Source: CAZZEX01 sp964653285 (lineage in GTDB: Bacteria; Chloroflexota; Anaerolineae; B4-G1). Taken from it: a stretch of DNA of 64,000 nt. Within the stretch, counting starts at the first letter, position 1. Every line of letters begins with the position of its first letter. The notes beneath the pieces were generated by a model. That model saw nothing but the letters and a program-made list of their open reading frames with translations. It made no database searches and was not told the DNA's origin. This document shows positions 34,214 through 43,252 of the stretch, piece by piece. The translations under genes were made by a program, and so were the position numbers. Where the stretch lies: assembly GCA_964653285.1 (NCBI GenBank), contig CAZZEX010000005.1:21786-85785 (forward strand). The letters run 5' to 3'.

Positions 34214-37200
34214 TTAAGCCTCCTGATTTATTGGTGGTTTGCTAGATTCGTTGTCTTCCTGCAATTTCTTGTTGAGTAGCCCCAACAAGACCTTGTCTTT
34301 GGTAGCGGGTAGGTGCTTGATCCTGATGCCGATGGCGTTGTTGATGGCGTTGGTCACCGCCGGCGCGGTCGGCATGTAGGCCCCCTCGCCCACTCCCTTA
34401 GCGCCGAACGGCCCGTGCGGGTGCGGATCTTCGATGAGAATCGTCTTAATCTCAGTGGGCATTGTGCTGCGCGGCGTTGCGATCTTGTGCAATGTGTCCG
34501 AGATGATTCTGCCCTCTTCCTCCACGAACTCTTCGGTCAGGGCATAACCCAGGCCCATCACGACACCACCCTCGATCTGCCCTTCGACGGAGGCGGGGCG
34601 GATTGCTGTGCCAACATCGTGCGCCGCGATGATCTTAAGCACGTCAACCTGGCCAGTCTCTTCATCCACCTCAACTATAGCGATCTGACATCCGTAGCAG
34701 AACGCCGGGTAGTTGATATATTCGTCCTCACTAAGCCCCATCTCTTTACGCTGCTCGGCCGAGAGGATGCTGTAGGTCTTGGGCGGTTTATAGTGGTGGT
34801 GCACATATAGTTCGTCGCCTCTCTCCTTAGCAACCCGTGCCAAATCTTTCAGGGTTCCTACCAGTTGCTCCCGCCTCAGGTCAACGAATCGCCCATCTGT
34901 GGTCAGTTTCAACCGCTCCAGATCAGCCTCGTAGACCTCAGCCGCGTATCCTAACAGTTTCGTCTTGAACTGGGTGCTGATCTCAAACGTGGCGCGGCCA
35001 GTGATATAGGTCTGGCGCGAGGCGGCGGTGATGTCACCGTCTTGAGCATGTTTCGTGTCGCCGGTCAGATTGTTGATCAGGTTGTAATCCAAATCCATCG
35101 CCCTTGCCGCAATCTGACACATCACCGAATTGGCACCCTGCCCCAGGTCAATCGCGCCCTGGCGCAGCAGAAGTGTGCCATCGTCCTGCAATTCCATCGA
35201 GACGTGCACGCTGTCGTCGGCGCCGAGGCCTAAACCCACGTTCTTCATTCCGGCTGCCACACCCACGCCGATGCGTTTGCCCGGTTTGGGCTCCGGAAGG
35301 TGTTCCTTTTGAAGCGCAGCCTCGGCAGCATTCAGGACAGACTTGGCACCAACGCTGTACTTCAGGATCTGCCCCGTAACCAGCGTCGAGCCCACGTCGT
35401 ACATATTAATGCGCCGTACCTCAAACGGGTCCATATTCAACGCCAGCGCCAACTGGTCCATTTCGGACTCCATGGCGAAAGTGATCTGCTGCGCCCCATA
35501 ACCGCGCATGGCACCACACGGCACTTTGTTGGTACGGACCGAGACGCCAGTTACATACACGTTAGGAATCTCGTAAGCCCCGGAGGAGAACACCGTTGCC
35601 TGCTCCAGTACATTCTCCGTCGTGGAGCGGTAAGCACCACCGTCAAGCATAAGATGCGCCTGGAATGCGACGATCCTACCCTCACGGGTGGCGCCCACCT
35701 TGTAATGCATCCAGAACGGGTGTCGCTTCTCATGCATGCGGATCGACTCCGGTCGCGTGAGCACGACCTTCACCGGCCTGCCGGTCAGGTAAGTACCCAG
35801 TGCCAGGAAGGGCTGCACCGTCAGATCCATCTTGCCGCCGAAGGCCCCACCCACCGGCGTCTGTACTATGCGGACTCTCTCCAGAGGCAGGCCCAGGATG
35901 TCAGCCAATTGCTGGCGGTCGCCCGAAGGCCACTGGGTGGCCTGGTAGATCGTCACTTCGTCGCCCTCCATAACCCCGATTCCACCCTCGGTCTCGAGGA
36001 AGGCATGCTCAATCTTCTGAGTTCTATAGTCGTCTTCAATGATGATTTCAGCCTGGTCAAAGCCGGTCTCGATATCGCCCTTTTCGACCAGCGTACGATT
36101 AAACACATTGCTCTCGCCTTTGAGGATCGGGGCATCGGGACTAAGGGCATCCTCGGGAGTGAATACACCAGGAATCTCCCTGTACTCAATGTGGACCTTC
36201 TTCACTCCCTCTTCCGCTGCCGCGAGCGTCTCAGCGTAGACGACCGCCACGGCCTCACCTGGAAAGAGAACCTTGTTTTCAGCCAGGGCTGGCTGATCGT
36301 AGCCCCACGAACCAAAGAGGTTTTTCCCTGGAACGTCCTTATGCGTGATGACCTTGACCACGCCCGGCACTGCCTCGGCCTCCGAGGTGTCAATGCTCAA
36401 AATCTCGGCATGAGGGTACTCACTCCACACCACCTTGCCGTACAGCATCCCCTCCATCTCCATGTCACCAGCATACTTTTCACGGCCCGTGACGCGGGCG
36501 AACGCATCTTTGCGAGGAAGCGCCTTCCTGGACAGTTCACTCTTCTCGCCATGCATCACCGCGGCGGCGTCCTGGATGGCCTCGATGATTTTGACGTATC
36601 CTGTGCAACGGCAGAAGTTGTTCCCAAGTCCCTCTTTGATCTCTTCGGGCGTGGGATCGGGAACGTCCTTAAGCAACGCCAGTGCCGCCAGAACCATCCC
36701 CGGCGTACAGTAGCCACATTGAATGGCGTCGTGGTAAAGGAATGCTTGCTGCACCGGATGCAACTCGTCCCCTCGTGCCACACCCTCGATAGTTTGTACC
36801 TGGCGCCCGTGCACCTTGACCACCGGGTACAGGCAAGAGACCACAGATTGCCCATCAACTAAGACGGTGCAGGCACCACACTCACCCTCGTCGCAGCCAA
36901 TCTTGGTGCCGGTCAGGCTCAACTCTTCGCGCAACACGTGGCCCAATGTGGCACCCGGCTTCGCCTCGACGGTCCTTTCTTCGCCATTGAGAATAAACGT
37001 GATCCGTCCGTCGCTGGGCTGCTCGGCCTTCACCTCCGACCAACTCCGATCCCAGGAGAACCGGCCGCCCACACCAGGCTGGGCTCCAGACCTGGCGGCC
37101 TCCACCGCGCGGTTGAGCGCGCGCCTGACCAGAACCTCGACAATCTCTTCGCGGTACTCCCTGGTCGCCCGCATCCTGCTGGTGCGCAGCGTACAGGCGT

Positions 37201-37999
37201 ACACCGCCTGTTCGGCAGCATAAGCGTAGTCCACCTCTGCGCAACACGCCCCCCGCAGGTAGTCCTCAGCGCAGGTCGCCCGGAATGGCGTCTCGGCCAC
37301 CGGCCCCAACGCGATGCGTGCCCACGCGACGTGCTCCAGGTCTTCCGTCAACTGCAGATCCACGCCGCAGCAGGCAATAGGCAGGGCCATGACCTCACGC
37401 TTGGCGATCCGCTCGTATGCCGACGCCTGCCGCAGTCCGGGCTTGCGCCAGCGGAAGCGCGTGATCATCTCCTTGGTTGGGTCCAGTCTCGACTTGCCAG
37501 GCCCGGCGAAGAGGCTTGACACCGCGATCCATCGCCGCTCGTTGCCCCCATTGCTCCTGGCCCCCGTCTCGGGGGCGTCCCTGTCGAGCCGCGCAATCTC
37601 TGCCTCGGCCCCCAGCGCCACCAGTGCAATGCTGCCATCGCCCGCCGGCTGCGCCGTGACCACGTTGCCTGCCAGGGTGCCCACGTTTTGAATGGACCAG
37701 GCAGCCACGTGGTGCGCCGCCTCGGCCAGGACGTGCCCCAGGCGGTTGACGACAGGCGAGGTCCATAGGTTGTGGAACGTGACGTTGGCGCCTACCACGA
37801 CAAAATCGCCATCCTCCTCGATAGTGTCCAGGCCGGGGATGCGCGTGGTGTCCACCACACACTCGGGCGTATACTTGCCCTCACGGGCGTCAATAACCAG
37901 ATCGGATCCGCCTGCAATCAGCCTGGCTTTACCATGCCAGCGGTCAAGGGCCTGCAGGGCCTCCTCAACCGACGTCGCCAGATAGTATTCTTTCCACAT
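34214..37999 (-). CDS. xdhD: Fused molybdenum hydroxylase: FAD, 2Fe-2S and molybdopterin domains (YgfM-XdhD-like)
   Basis: A 1261-residue xanthine-dehydrogenase family enzyme in one chain. Residues 1-330 are a CoxM/YgfM-type FAD domain (LIAGGSDLVID, NVGTLAGNVV); 332-485 carry both 2Fe-2S centres (IGCDEGECGACTVLVDG; QCGYCTPGM with CRCTGY); 495-1255 form the molybdopterin-binding part (TPVGGAFGGKMD; MRGYGAQQ) ending with the catalytic glutamate in GAKGVGEG. This domain order, FAD first, differs from eukaryotic xanthine dehydrogenase and equals E. coli ygfM followed by xdhD fused. ATG 37999 follows GGAGGACAAGT. The SsnA-like gene lies just upstream, as in E. coli. It probably hydroxylates a purine or related N-heterocycle; nicotinate-type substrates are an alternative. 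Confidence 0.88.
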   Translation of the reverse strand: MWKEYYLATSVEEALQALDRWHGKARLIAGGSDLVIDAREGKYTPECVVDTTRIPGLDTIEEDGDFVVVGANVTFHNLWTSPVVNRLGHVLAEAAHHVAAWSIQNVGTLAGNVVTAQPAGDGSIALVALGAEAEIARLDRDAPETGARSNGGNERRWIAVSSLFAGPGKSRLDPTKEMITRFRWRKPGLRQASAYERIAKREVMALPIACCGVDLQLTEDLEHVAWARIALGPVAETPFRATCAEDYLRGACCAEVDYAYAAEQAVYACTLRTSRMRATREYREEIVEVLVRRALNRAVEAARSGAQPGVGGRFSWDRSWSEVKAEQPSDGRITFILNGEERTVEAKPGATLGHVLREELSLTGTKIGCDEGECGACTVLVDGQSVVSCLYPVVKVHGRQVQTIEGVARGDELHPVQQAFLYHDAIQCGYCTPGMVLAALALLKDVPDPTPEEIKEGLGNNFCRCTGYVKIIEAIQDAAAVMHGEKSELSRKALPRKDAFARVTGREKYAGDMEMEGMLYGKVVWSEYPHAEILSIDTSEAEAVPGVVKVITHKDVPGKNLFGSWGYDQPALAENKVLFPGEAVAVVYAETLAAAEEGVKKVHIEYREIPGVFTPEDALSPDAPILKGESNVFNRTLVEKGDIETGFDQAEIIIEDDYRTQKIEHAFLETEGGIGVMEGDEVTIYQATQWPSGDRQQLADILGLPLERVRIVQTPVGGAFGGKMDLTVQPFLALGTYLTGRPVKVVLTRPESIRMHEKRHPFWMHYKVGATREGRIVAFQAHLMLDGGAYRSTTENVLEQATVFSSGAYEIPNVYVTGVSVRTNKVPCGAMRGYGAQQITFAMESEMDQLALALNMDPFEVRRINMYDVGSTLVTGQILKYSVGAKSVLNAAEAALQKEHLPEPKPGKRIGVGVAAGMKNVGLGLGADDSVHVSMELQDDGTLLLRQGAIDLGQGANSVMCQIAARAMDLDYNLINNLTGDTKHAQDGDITAASRQTYITGRATFEISTQFKTKLLGYAAEVYEADLERLKLTTDGRFVDLRREQLVGTLKDLARVAKERGDELYVHHHYKPPKTYSILSAEQRKEMGLSEDEYINYPAFCYGCQIAIVEVDEETGQVDVLKIIAAHDVGTAIRPASVEGQIEGGVVMGLGYALTEEFVEEEGRIISDTLHKIATPRSTMPTEIKTILIEDPHPHGPFGAKGVGEGAYMPTAPAVTNAINNAIGIRIKHLPATKDKVLLGLLNKKLQEDNESSKPPINQEA

Positions 38000-38039
38000 A
38001 CTTGTCCTCCCCACCGGACTGATCAATGACAACGGGCTG

Positions 38040-39326
38040 CTACTTCTTCGCCCCTTCCCAAAGCCTGGATATGGTCTCCGCCGCCCGAAGCCGCGCCGCT
38101 TCTTCGTCAACCGTCTGCAATTCACCGTTAGCCACTACCACCTTGCCGTCCACGATCACGTGGCTCACGTCAGTCCCCAGCGCTCCGATGACCAGGTGAT
38201 ATACCACGTTCTCCGGCAGCAGCGGGGATGGCGAGTTATCGCGCAACAGAACCAGATCGGCCAACTTGCCCGGCGTAATGCTCCCAGCCTCCAGGTGAAG
38301 CGCCTTTGCCGCCCCGTCGGTGTGCAAGGAGAAGACGTCGGAAGAGGAAACCTCGCCGGGGGTCATCAAAGAGTGCAACAGCAACGTCGTGCTGAGGTTG
38401 ACAAATGGGTCAAATGCGCGGACGAAGCCATCGTCTCCCAGGCTGACGTCAATGCCAGCCTTGATCATCTTGGACAGAGGAGCCGCCCCTGTTCCGATCT
38501 CCATGTTGGACACAGGGTTATGGGCAACCTTGGTACCAGTCTCCGCCAGGATCGCGATTTCCTGGTCGTCCAGATGGACACACTGCGAGGCCAGCGTGTA
38601 CTCGTCGAGCACTCCCAGGTCCTGGAGATAGTTGACGGGCCGCTTTCCAAAGCGCTCCAGCGTATCCTCAACGTGGTAGGTGCCCTCAGAGACGTGGAGT
38701 TGGAAGAGCGTGCCATAGCGCTGCGCAATCTCCTTGGCCTCCTGGATATAGGGGCCACTGCAGGAGAAAGTGGTGTGCACGCTCATGATGCCGCGCACGA
38801 GTCCCTCCAGGTTCAAGATGCGTTCGTTCTCTTGCAGAAGCCTGCGCGCGACCTCTCCCCCCGCGCGCTCGGTGGCCTCGTTGGAGACAAACGCCCGCGC
38901 CCCCGTCGCCTCAATCGCCTCGGCCTCAGCCAGCATGAACCCCGGTTCGGCATACGGGGCCTCCATCACATCGCAGAAGCAGGTGTACCCACTCTTCAGG
39001 TGCAGGATCGAAGCGTAGGCGGCCAGACTGGCGACGTCATCGGCGCGCAGCACGTCCTCTACGAAAGGCCACCAATACTTCTTCAGGAACGGCCAGAAGC
39101 CCGCCGGGGCCGGCACCGGATGCCCGTACGCCACCAGGCCGTGCAGATGGGTATGGGTGCTGATCAGCCCAGGGATGATGATCCCATCCACGTACAGGTC
39201 CGGCCGCTGGTCTTTGGCGTCCGCCAGGACCCGGCTGATCCGCTGATCTTCAATCTCGATCACGGGGTCGCGGATCACCCCCCGCTCGGTCATCGTCACC
39301 GCGAATTTGGCGCCCACCTTAAACAT
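38040..39326 (-). CDS. ssnA: SsnA-like amidohydrolase (aminohydrolase/guanine deaminase class)
   Basis: A 428-residue metal-dependent amidohydrolase. Ligands: STHTHLHG (about 56-63), LHVSEG in the third strand (histidine about 212), the QCVHLDD histidine (about 247), and LGDDGF (aspartate about 297). PSPLLPENVVYHLVIGALG in the C-terminal part closely matches SsnA. ATG 39326 follows AAAGGAG. The gene order SsnA, FAD domain, Fe-S/Mo domains is that of E. coli ssnA-ygfM-xdhD, a cluster required for anaerobic purine/urate use. A hydrolytic deaminase or ring-opening hydrolase is the family expectation. A related, longer amidohydrolase is encoded at 47-48.6 kb. Confidence 0.83.
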   Translation of the reverse strand: MFKVGAKFAVTMTERGVIRDPVIEIEDQRISRVLADAKDQRPDLYVDGIIIPGLISTHTHLHGLVAYGHPVPAPAGFWPFLKKYWWPFVEDVLRADDVASLAAYASILHLKSGYTCFCDVMEAPYAEPGFMLAEAEAIEATGARAFVSNEATERAGGEVARRLLQENERILNLEGLVRGIMSVHTTFSCSGPYIQEAKEIAQRYGTLFQLHVSEGTYHVEDTLERFGKRPVNYLQDLGVLDEYTLASQCVHLDDQEIAILAETGTKVAHNPVSNMEIGTGAAPLSKMIKAGIDVSLGDDGFVRAFDPFVNLSTTLLLHSLMTPGEVSSSDVFSLHTDGAAKALHLEAGSITPGKLADLVLLRDNSPSPLLPENVVYHLVIGALGTDVSHVIVDGKVVVANGELQTVDEEAARLRAAETISRLWEGAKK

Positions 39327-39376
39327 GGCTCTCCTTTCACACTTCCCTGCTGCGGAACCGCCGCCGTCGCCCCAGA

Positions 39377-41074
39377 CTATGCGATAAAGCCCAAACCCAG
39401 GGCCGCCAGCTTCTGGGCCCTCGGGCGTCCTTCGGCGTCCCAGTCGCGCAGCCGGTAATAGACCTTCATCCCTTCCCGGTACTTGTCCGGACTGACCAGC
39501 CCCTCAACCAGGCGACGCGGCAACACGTCGAGTGAACTATTCACACCCCTGTGGACGTTCAGCGCCCGCTCCAGCGTGTAGATCCGCTCGCCGATCAAAG
39601 CCAACTGATCATCATCATATTCGTGACCAATGGTACAGGTTAGCGCTCGGGCGTAAAAGGGCCGGATCGTCCCGTCCAGGAACGTGCAGACGATGAGTGA
39701 GTCACGGACGCAACCGGCATCGTGGTACTCGGCTACCATCTTTGCCAGTTCTGCGCCGGAGAAATCACGCCCGCTCATCTCATCGGCCACGGTCCAGGCG
39801 CGGCTGTGACAACCTCCCCGGTTGGCCGTGGAATAGGAGATTGCCATGCCCGTGAGCTTGCGTGGATCGTAGGCCGGCAGTTCCAGGCCCTTGACCTGCA
39901 TGGCGTAATCCACGCCGAAGTGCGCGGCTGCCTCGCGCGTGCCCTTCGCCAGTATATCCCCGTCCCCTTCTCGACAGGCGATCTTCTGCACCAACTCGAG
40001 GATGTTTGAAGGATCATTCAGAGTATTGGTATACTCCCGATAGAAGGCAATCGTGTTGCCCGCAGAAATCGTGTCCAGACCCAGGTCACTGCACAGCGCG
40101 TTGGCGCGGGCGATCAAGGGATAATCGTCCACCCGGTTGTCAGCGCCGAACGCCCACACCGTCTCGTATTCTGCCGCTTCCAGTTCCTCGCCGTCAATTC
40201 GGACGTGCATCCGGCAACGCACGGGACAGTAGGGACACGTGGTCCGTCTGGAAACGTATTCCTCTGCAATCCGCTCCCCGTATATCTCACTGGCGGTCTC
40301 GAAATAGCGCTCCTGATGGTTTCCGGTCGGGAAGGCGTGGAACTCGTTCACCGGCGCGACCAGGTTGGCCGTGCCGATTGGCCCTTGAACTTCATTCAAA
40401 AAGCTGGATTCACGAATCGCCTGCATCGCCTCGCGGATGACCGCTTTGAGCCCGTCAGGGTCGGCCACAGGGGGCTTGGCATTGCCGTTAGTCAAGATGG
40501 CCTTGACGTTCTTGCTGCCCATCACTGCGCCCATTCCACAGCGTCCTGCCGAGTGGCCCTCGTCGCCACGGATGTTCGCCATGCGCACCAAACGCTCGCC
40601 AGCCGGGCCAATGACAACCGCACGCATGTCGCTGTAGTCGCGCTGGATCGCTGTGCGCGTCTCCGAGACGGTCAGTCCCCACAGGTCGGGCCGTGGGACG
40701 ACCTCGACACCCTCCTCACGAACGACGACAATGGAGGGTTGCGGGGCTTTGCCCTCCAGCACCAGCGCCAGGGTACCGCTGCGGGCAAGTCCCGTGCCGA
40801 AATCGCCGCCCAACCAACTGCCGGCCGTCAGGCCAGTCAGAGGGGAGACGCCAAAAAAGCAGGTGCGGTTGGCCCCTGGGAAGCCGGTGGCGGTCAGACG
40901 GCCCACCGCAACGATCAAGGGTAGGGCAGGGTCGAGAGGGGGAAGATCCAGGTCGGCGATATCCGCCATCGAGCGCGCGGCGAGGCCCAGCCCGCCCAGG
41001 TAATCCCGCTGCACAACTGGATCAACGGGGGAAGAGACGAGACTTCCCGTACTGAGGTTAAGGCACTTCATCAT
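39377..41074 (-). CDS. Aldehyde:ferredoxin oxidoreductase family protein (tungsten pterin)
   Basis: A 565-residue AOR-family oxidoreductase. The N-terminal pterin domain shows YLGGLGLAARS and GANRTCFFGVSPLTG; GRCGMGAVMGSKNVKAI (about 178-194) is the hallmark AOR segment. The [4Fe-4S] cysteines are CPYCPVRC (about 282-289) and the cysteine in DSLIVC (about 480). Tungsten enzymes of this family oxidise aldehydes to acids with ferredoxin. A semialdehyde made by the nearby aminotransferase is a possible substrate (inference). The first ATG is used; the second codon is also ATG. Ribosome site weak. Suggests a low-potential, anaerobic metabolism. Confidence 0.9.
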   Translation of the reverse strand: MMKCLNLSTGSLVSSPVDPVVQRDYLGGLGLAARSMADIADLDLPPLDPALPLIVAVGRLTATGFPGANRTCFFGVSPLTGLTAGSWLGGDFGTGLARSGTLALVLEGKAPQPSIVVVREEGVEVVPRPDLWGLTVSETRTAIQRDYSDMRAVVIGPAGERLVRMANIRGDEGHSAGRCGMGAVMGSKNVKAILTNGNAKPPVADPDGLKAVIREAMQAIRESSFLNEVQGPIGTANLVAPVNEFHAFPTGNHQERYFETASEIYGERIAEEYVSRRTTCPYCPVRCRMHVRIDGEELEAAEYETVWAFGADNRVDDYPLIARANALCSDLGLDTISAGNTIAFYREYTNTLNDPSNILELVQKIACREGDGDILAKGTREAAAHFGVDYAMQVKGLELPAYDPRKLTGMAISYSTANRGGCHSRAWTVADEMSGRDFSGAELAKMVAEYHDAGCVRDSLIVCTFLDGTIRPFYARALTCTIGHEYDDDQLALIGERIYTLERALNVHRGVNSSLDVLPRRLVEGLVSPDKYREGMKVYYRLRDWDAEGRPRAQKLAALGLGFIA

Positions 41075-41109
41075 GGTGATTGCTTCTCTTTCTTCTCTTG
41101 GTGACTCTG

Positions 41110-42045
41110 CTAATCCCGAACAAATGGCCGCCCCAGCGCTGCCGGCGCCCGCGCCTGGCCTACCAGCCCGGCATAGACCAGCAATGTCACCAAATAGGGC
41201 AGGGCCAGTAACAGATGATAGGGCAGGTCAACCGCCAGAGCCTGTGTTCGCAGCGCCATGGCGTCCAGCGCGCCGAAGAGCAGCGCGGTCAGGGCCGCGC
41301 GCCGGGGCGTCCATTTGCCGACGATGACCACAGCCAGCGCAATGAACCCCCGCCCGCCGGTCATCCCTTCAACAAATGCGTTCAACTGCACCAGGGAGAA
41401 AAAACTACCGGCCATGCCCGCCAAGGCCCCACACAGCAACACAGCCACGTAGCGGACCCGCGCTACCGGGACACCGACGCTGGCAGCAGCCTCCGGGTGC
41501 TCGCCCACAGCGCGCAGCTTCAGACCCCACTCGGTACGCATCAAAACAAAGGCCACCACCGGGACCAGCAGGTAGGTCAGGTATACCACTGCGCTTTGAT
41601 TGAAGAGGATTGGCCCCAGCACCGGCAGGTCACCCAAGAAGGGCAGTTTCAGCGGTGCCAGGCCCGTCACGCGGGGTCGCTCGGTCAGGCCAAACACCAG
41701 GCGCGAAACATACGTCGTCAGGCCCAGGCTGCCGATGTTCAGTGCCATCCCCACTACTACCTGGTCGACTGCCAGGGTGATGCTGAAGAAAGCCTGGATC
41801 AATGCGACCAGCACACCGGCCAGTACAGCAGCCAAGAGCCCAAACCAGGGGTTGCCTGTCATATAGGATCCCAGCACCCCGGCCAACGCACCACACAGCA
41901 TCATGCCCTCAAGGCCAATATTGACCACACCAGCACGCTCGGAAATGATCTCTCCCAGTGAAGCACCCAGCAGCGGCGTCGAGAAGCGGATGCTGGCTAC
42001 CAGAAAATCAATGGATAGAAGCAATTGGATCAACGTCTCTAGCAC
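41110..42045 (-). CDS. ABC transporter permease, nucleoside/BMP type (NupQ-like)
   Basis: A 311-residue membrane permease of the BPD_transp_2 family with about eight to ten helices. ERAGVVNIGLEGMMLCGAL (about 34-52; core GVVNIGLEGMM) and the cytoplasmic EHPEAAASVGV loop are the coupling signatures. GTG 42045 follows AGGAGG with a 7-base spacer; the frame continues to 42078 but this start fits best, overlapping the other permease gene by 38 bases. Works with the companion permease, the double ATPase and the BMP lipoprotein encoded upstream. Family members import nucleosides or purines. Confidence 0.9.
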   Translation of the reverse strand: MLETLIQLLLSIDFLVASIRFSTPLLGASLGEIISERAGVVNIGLEGMMLCGALAGVLGSYMTGNPWFGLLAAVLAGVLVALIQAFFSITLAVDQVVVGMALNIGSLGLTTYVSRLVFGLTERPRVTGLAPLKLPFLGDLPVLGPILFNQSAVVYLTYLLVPVVAFVLMRTEWGLKLRAVGEHPEAAASVGVPVARVRYVAVLLCGALAGMAGSFFSLVQLNAFVEGMTGGRGFIALAVVIVGKWTPRRAALTALLFGALDAMALRTQALAVDLPYHLLLALPYLVTLLVYAGLVGQARAPAALGRPFVRD

Positions 42046-43252
42046 GAGTCTGCCTCCTCTTGCGCCAGATGCGGGCAAAGACCACCGAATTGCTACCGAT
42101 CACAAAGAGCAAGGTCAACGCCTGGATAATGAGGGAGATGGATGTCGGCATCGCGATGGAGCGGGACGCGCTCTCGGCGCCGTTGCGCAAAGCGCCAAAG
42201 AACAGCCCGGCCAGCACCACCCCGACGGGGTTGCTCTGCCCCACCAGCGCCACCACCACGGCGTCATAGCCGTAGCCCGGCGAGAAGAAGTCGCTCAGAC
42301 GATACTGAACGCCCATGATCTCGGCCATCCCTGCTAGGCCAGCCAACCCACCCCCCAGCGCAAGCGTCAAGACAATCGTCCGTTCAGCATTGATCCCAGC
42401 AAACCGCGCGGCCGGCGGTCCACATCCCACCGCGCGCATCTCAAAGCCAAAGCAGGTGTTCCACAGGACAAAATGCGAAACTACGGCCAGTACCGACGCC
42501 ACTACAATGCCCAGATTGATGCGAAATCGGGTCAAGATAATCGGCAGGGTAGCAGAAGCGGGTATCTCGACGCTCCACGGATAGCCACCACCCTGGGGGT
42601 CCTTCATGGCCCCATGGACAAGATAGCTGACGATCCAGAAGGCGATGTAGTTCAACATGATCGTCGTGATGAGTTCATTCAGCTTCAGGCGTGCCCGCAG
42701 CCAACCCGGAATCGCCCCCCAGAGCATACCCCCGCCAAAGCCCGCCAGGATCACCAGGGGCATGTGTACCGGCCATGGCAGACCATCTAGTCCCAGTGCG
42801 ACGAGAGTTGCTGCCAGGGCGCCTATGTAGATCTGCCCCTCTCCGCCGATGTTCAACAAACCACAGCGAAAGGGCAACGCAACCGCCAGCCCTGCCAGGA
42901 TCAATGGTGTCGCTTTGGTCACCGTAGCGCCCACCCGCGAGGGCGTCCCTAAGGCCCCTTGGACGATCGCCTTGAACCCGACCCACGGGTCAATCCCCGC
43001 GAAGGCCATAGCGATTCCACCTACAGCCAGCGCAGCAATGATTGCCAGCAGCGGCACCAGGATGGGACGGAGCGCTGTCAGGGTGGGAGCAAGCAGGTAA
43101 CGAAGATAGGTGCGGGCCCTGCTATCTATTCCAGTTCCTCCAGAGGTGTCCCGGTCATCATCAGGCCTAACAGGGTATCGTTCGCCTGTTGGGCCGGCAC
43201 CACACCCATGATCCTCCCATTGTAAATCACTGCGATTCGATCGCTCAGACAA
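42008..43252 (-). CDS. ABC transporter permease, nucleoside/BMP type (NupP-like); start uncertain
   Basis: A permease of the BPD_transp_2 family: hydrophobic segments begin near the peptide RPILVPLLAIIAALAVGG, with GLLNIGGEGQIYIGALAA and FEMRAVGCGPPAARFAGI as the coupling regions. The longest frame begins at ATG 43252, which would overlap the ATPase gene by 127 bases and prepend about 45 polar residues unlike the family. Between the ATPase stop and the first helix there is no ATG, GTG or TTG in frame; GGAGG followed 7 bases later by ATA (43129) overlapping the stop is a possible non-canonical start. Apart from this the gene looks intact. Confidence 0.85.
   Translation of the reverse strand: MSERSNRSDLQWEDHGCGAGPTGERYPVRPDDDRDTSGGTGIDSRARTYLRYLLAPTLTALRPILVPLLAIIAALAVGGIAMAFAGIDPWVGFKAIVQGALGTPSRVGATVTKATPLILAGLAVALPFRCGLLNIGGEGQIYIGALAATLVALGLDGLPWPVHMPLVILAGFGGGMLWGAIPGWLRARLKLNELITTIMLNYIAFWIVSYLVHGAMKDPQGGGYPWSVEIPASATLPIILTRFRINLGIVVASVLAVVSHFVLWNTCFGFEMRAVGCGPPAARFAGINAERTIVLTLALGGGLAGLAGMAEIMGVQYRLSDFFSPGYGYDAVVVALVGQSNPVGVVLAGLFFGALRNGAESASRSIAMPTSISLIIQALTLLFVIGSNSVVFARIWRKRRQTRARDVDPIASIH

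Noticed and set aside
35300..36862. 520-codon plus-strand frame opposite the molybdenum hydroxylase
   Set aside because: Shadow of the xdhD-like gene, whose Fe-S and Mo motifs are unmistakable on the other strand; the frame has His/Arg-rich low-information sequence.
38160..39458. 432-codon plus-strand frame opposite the SsnA-like gene
   Set aside because: Antisense shadow of a gene with intact metal-ligand motifs.
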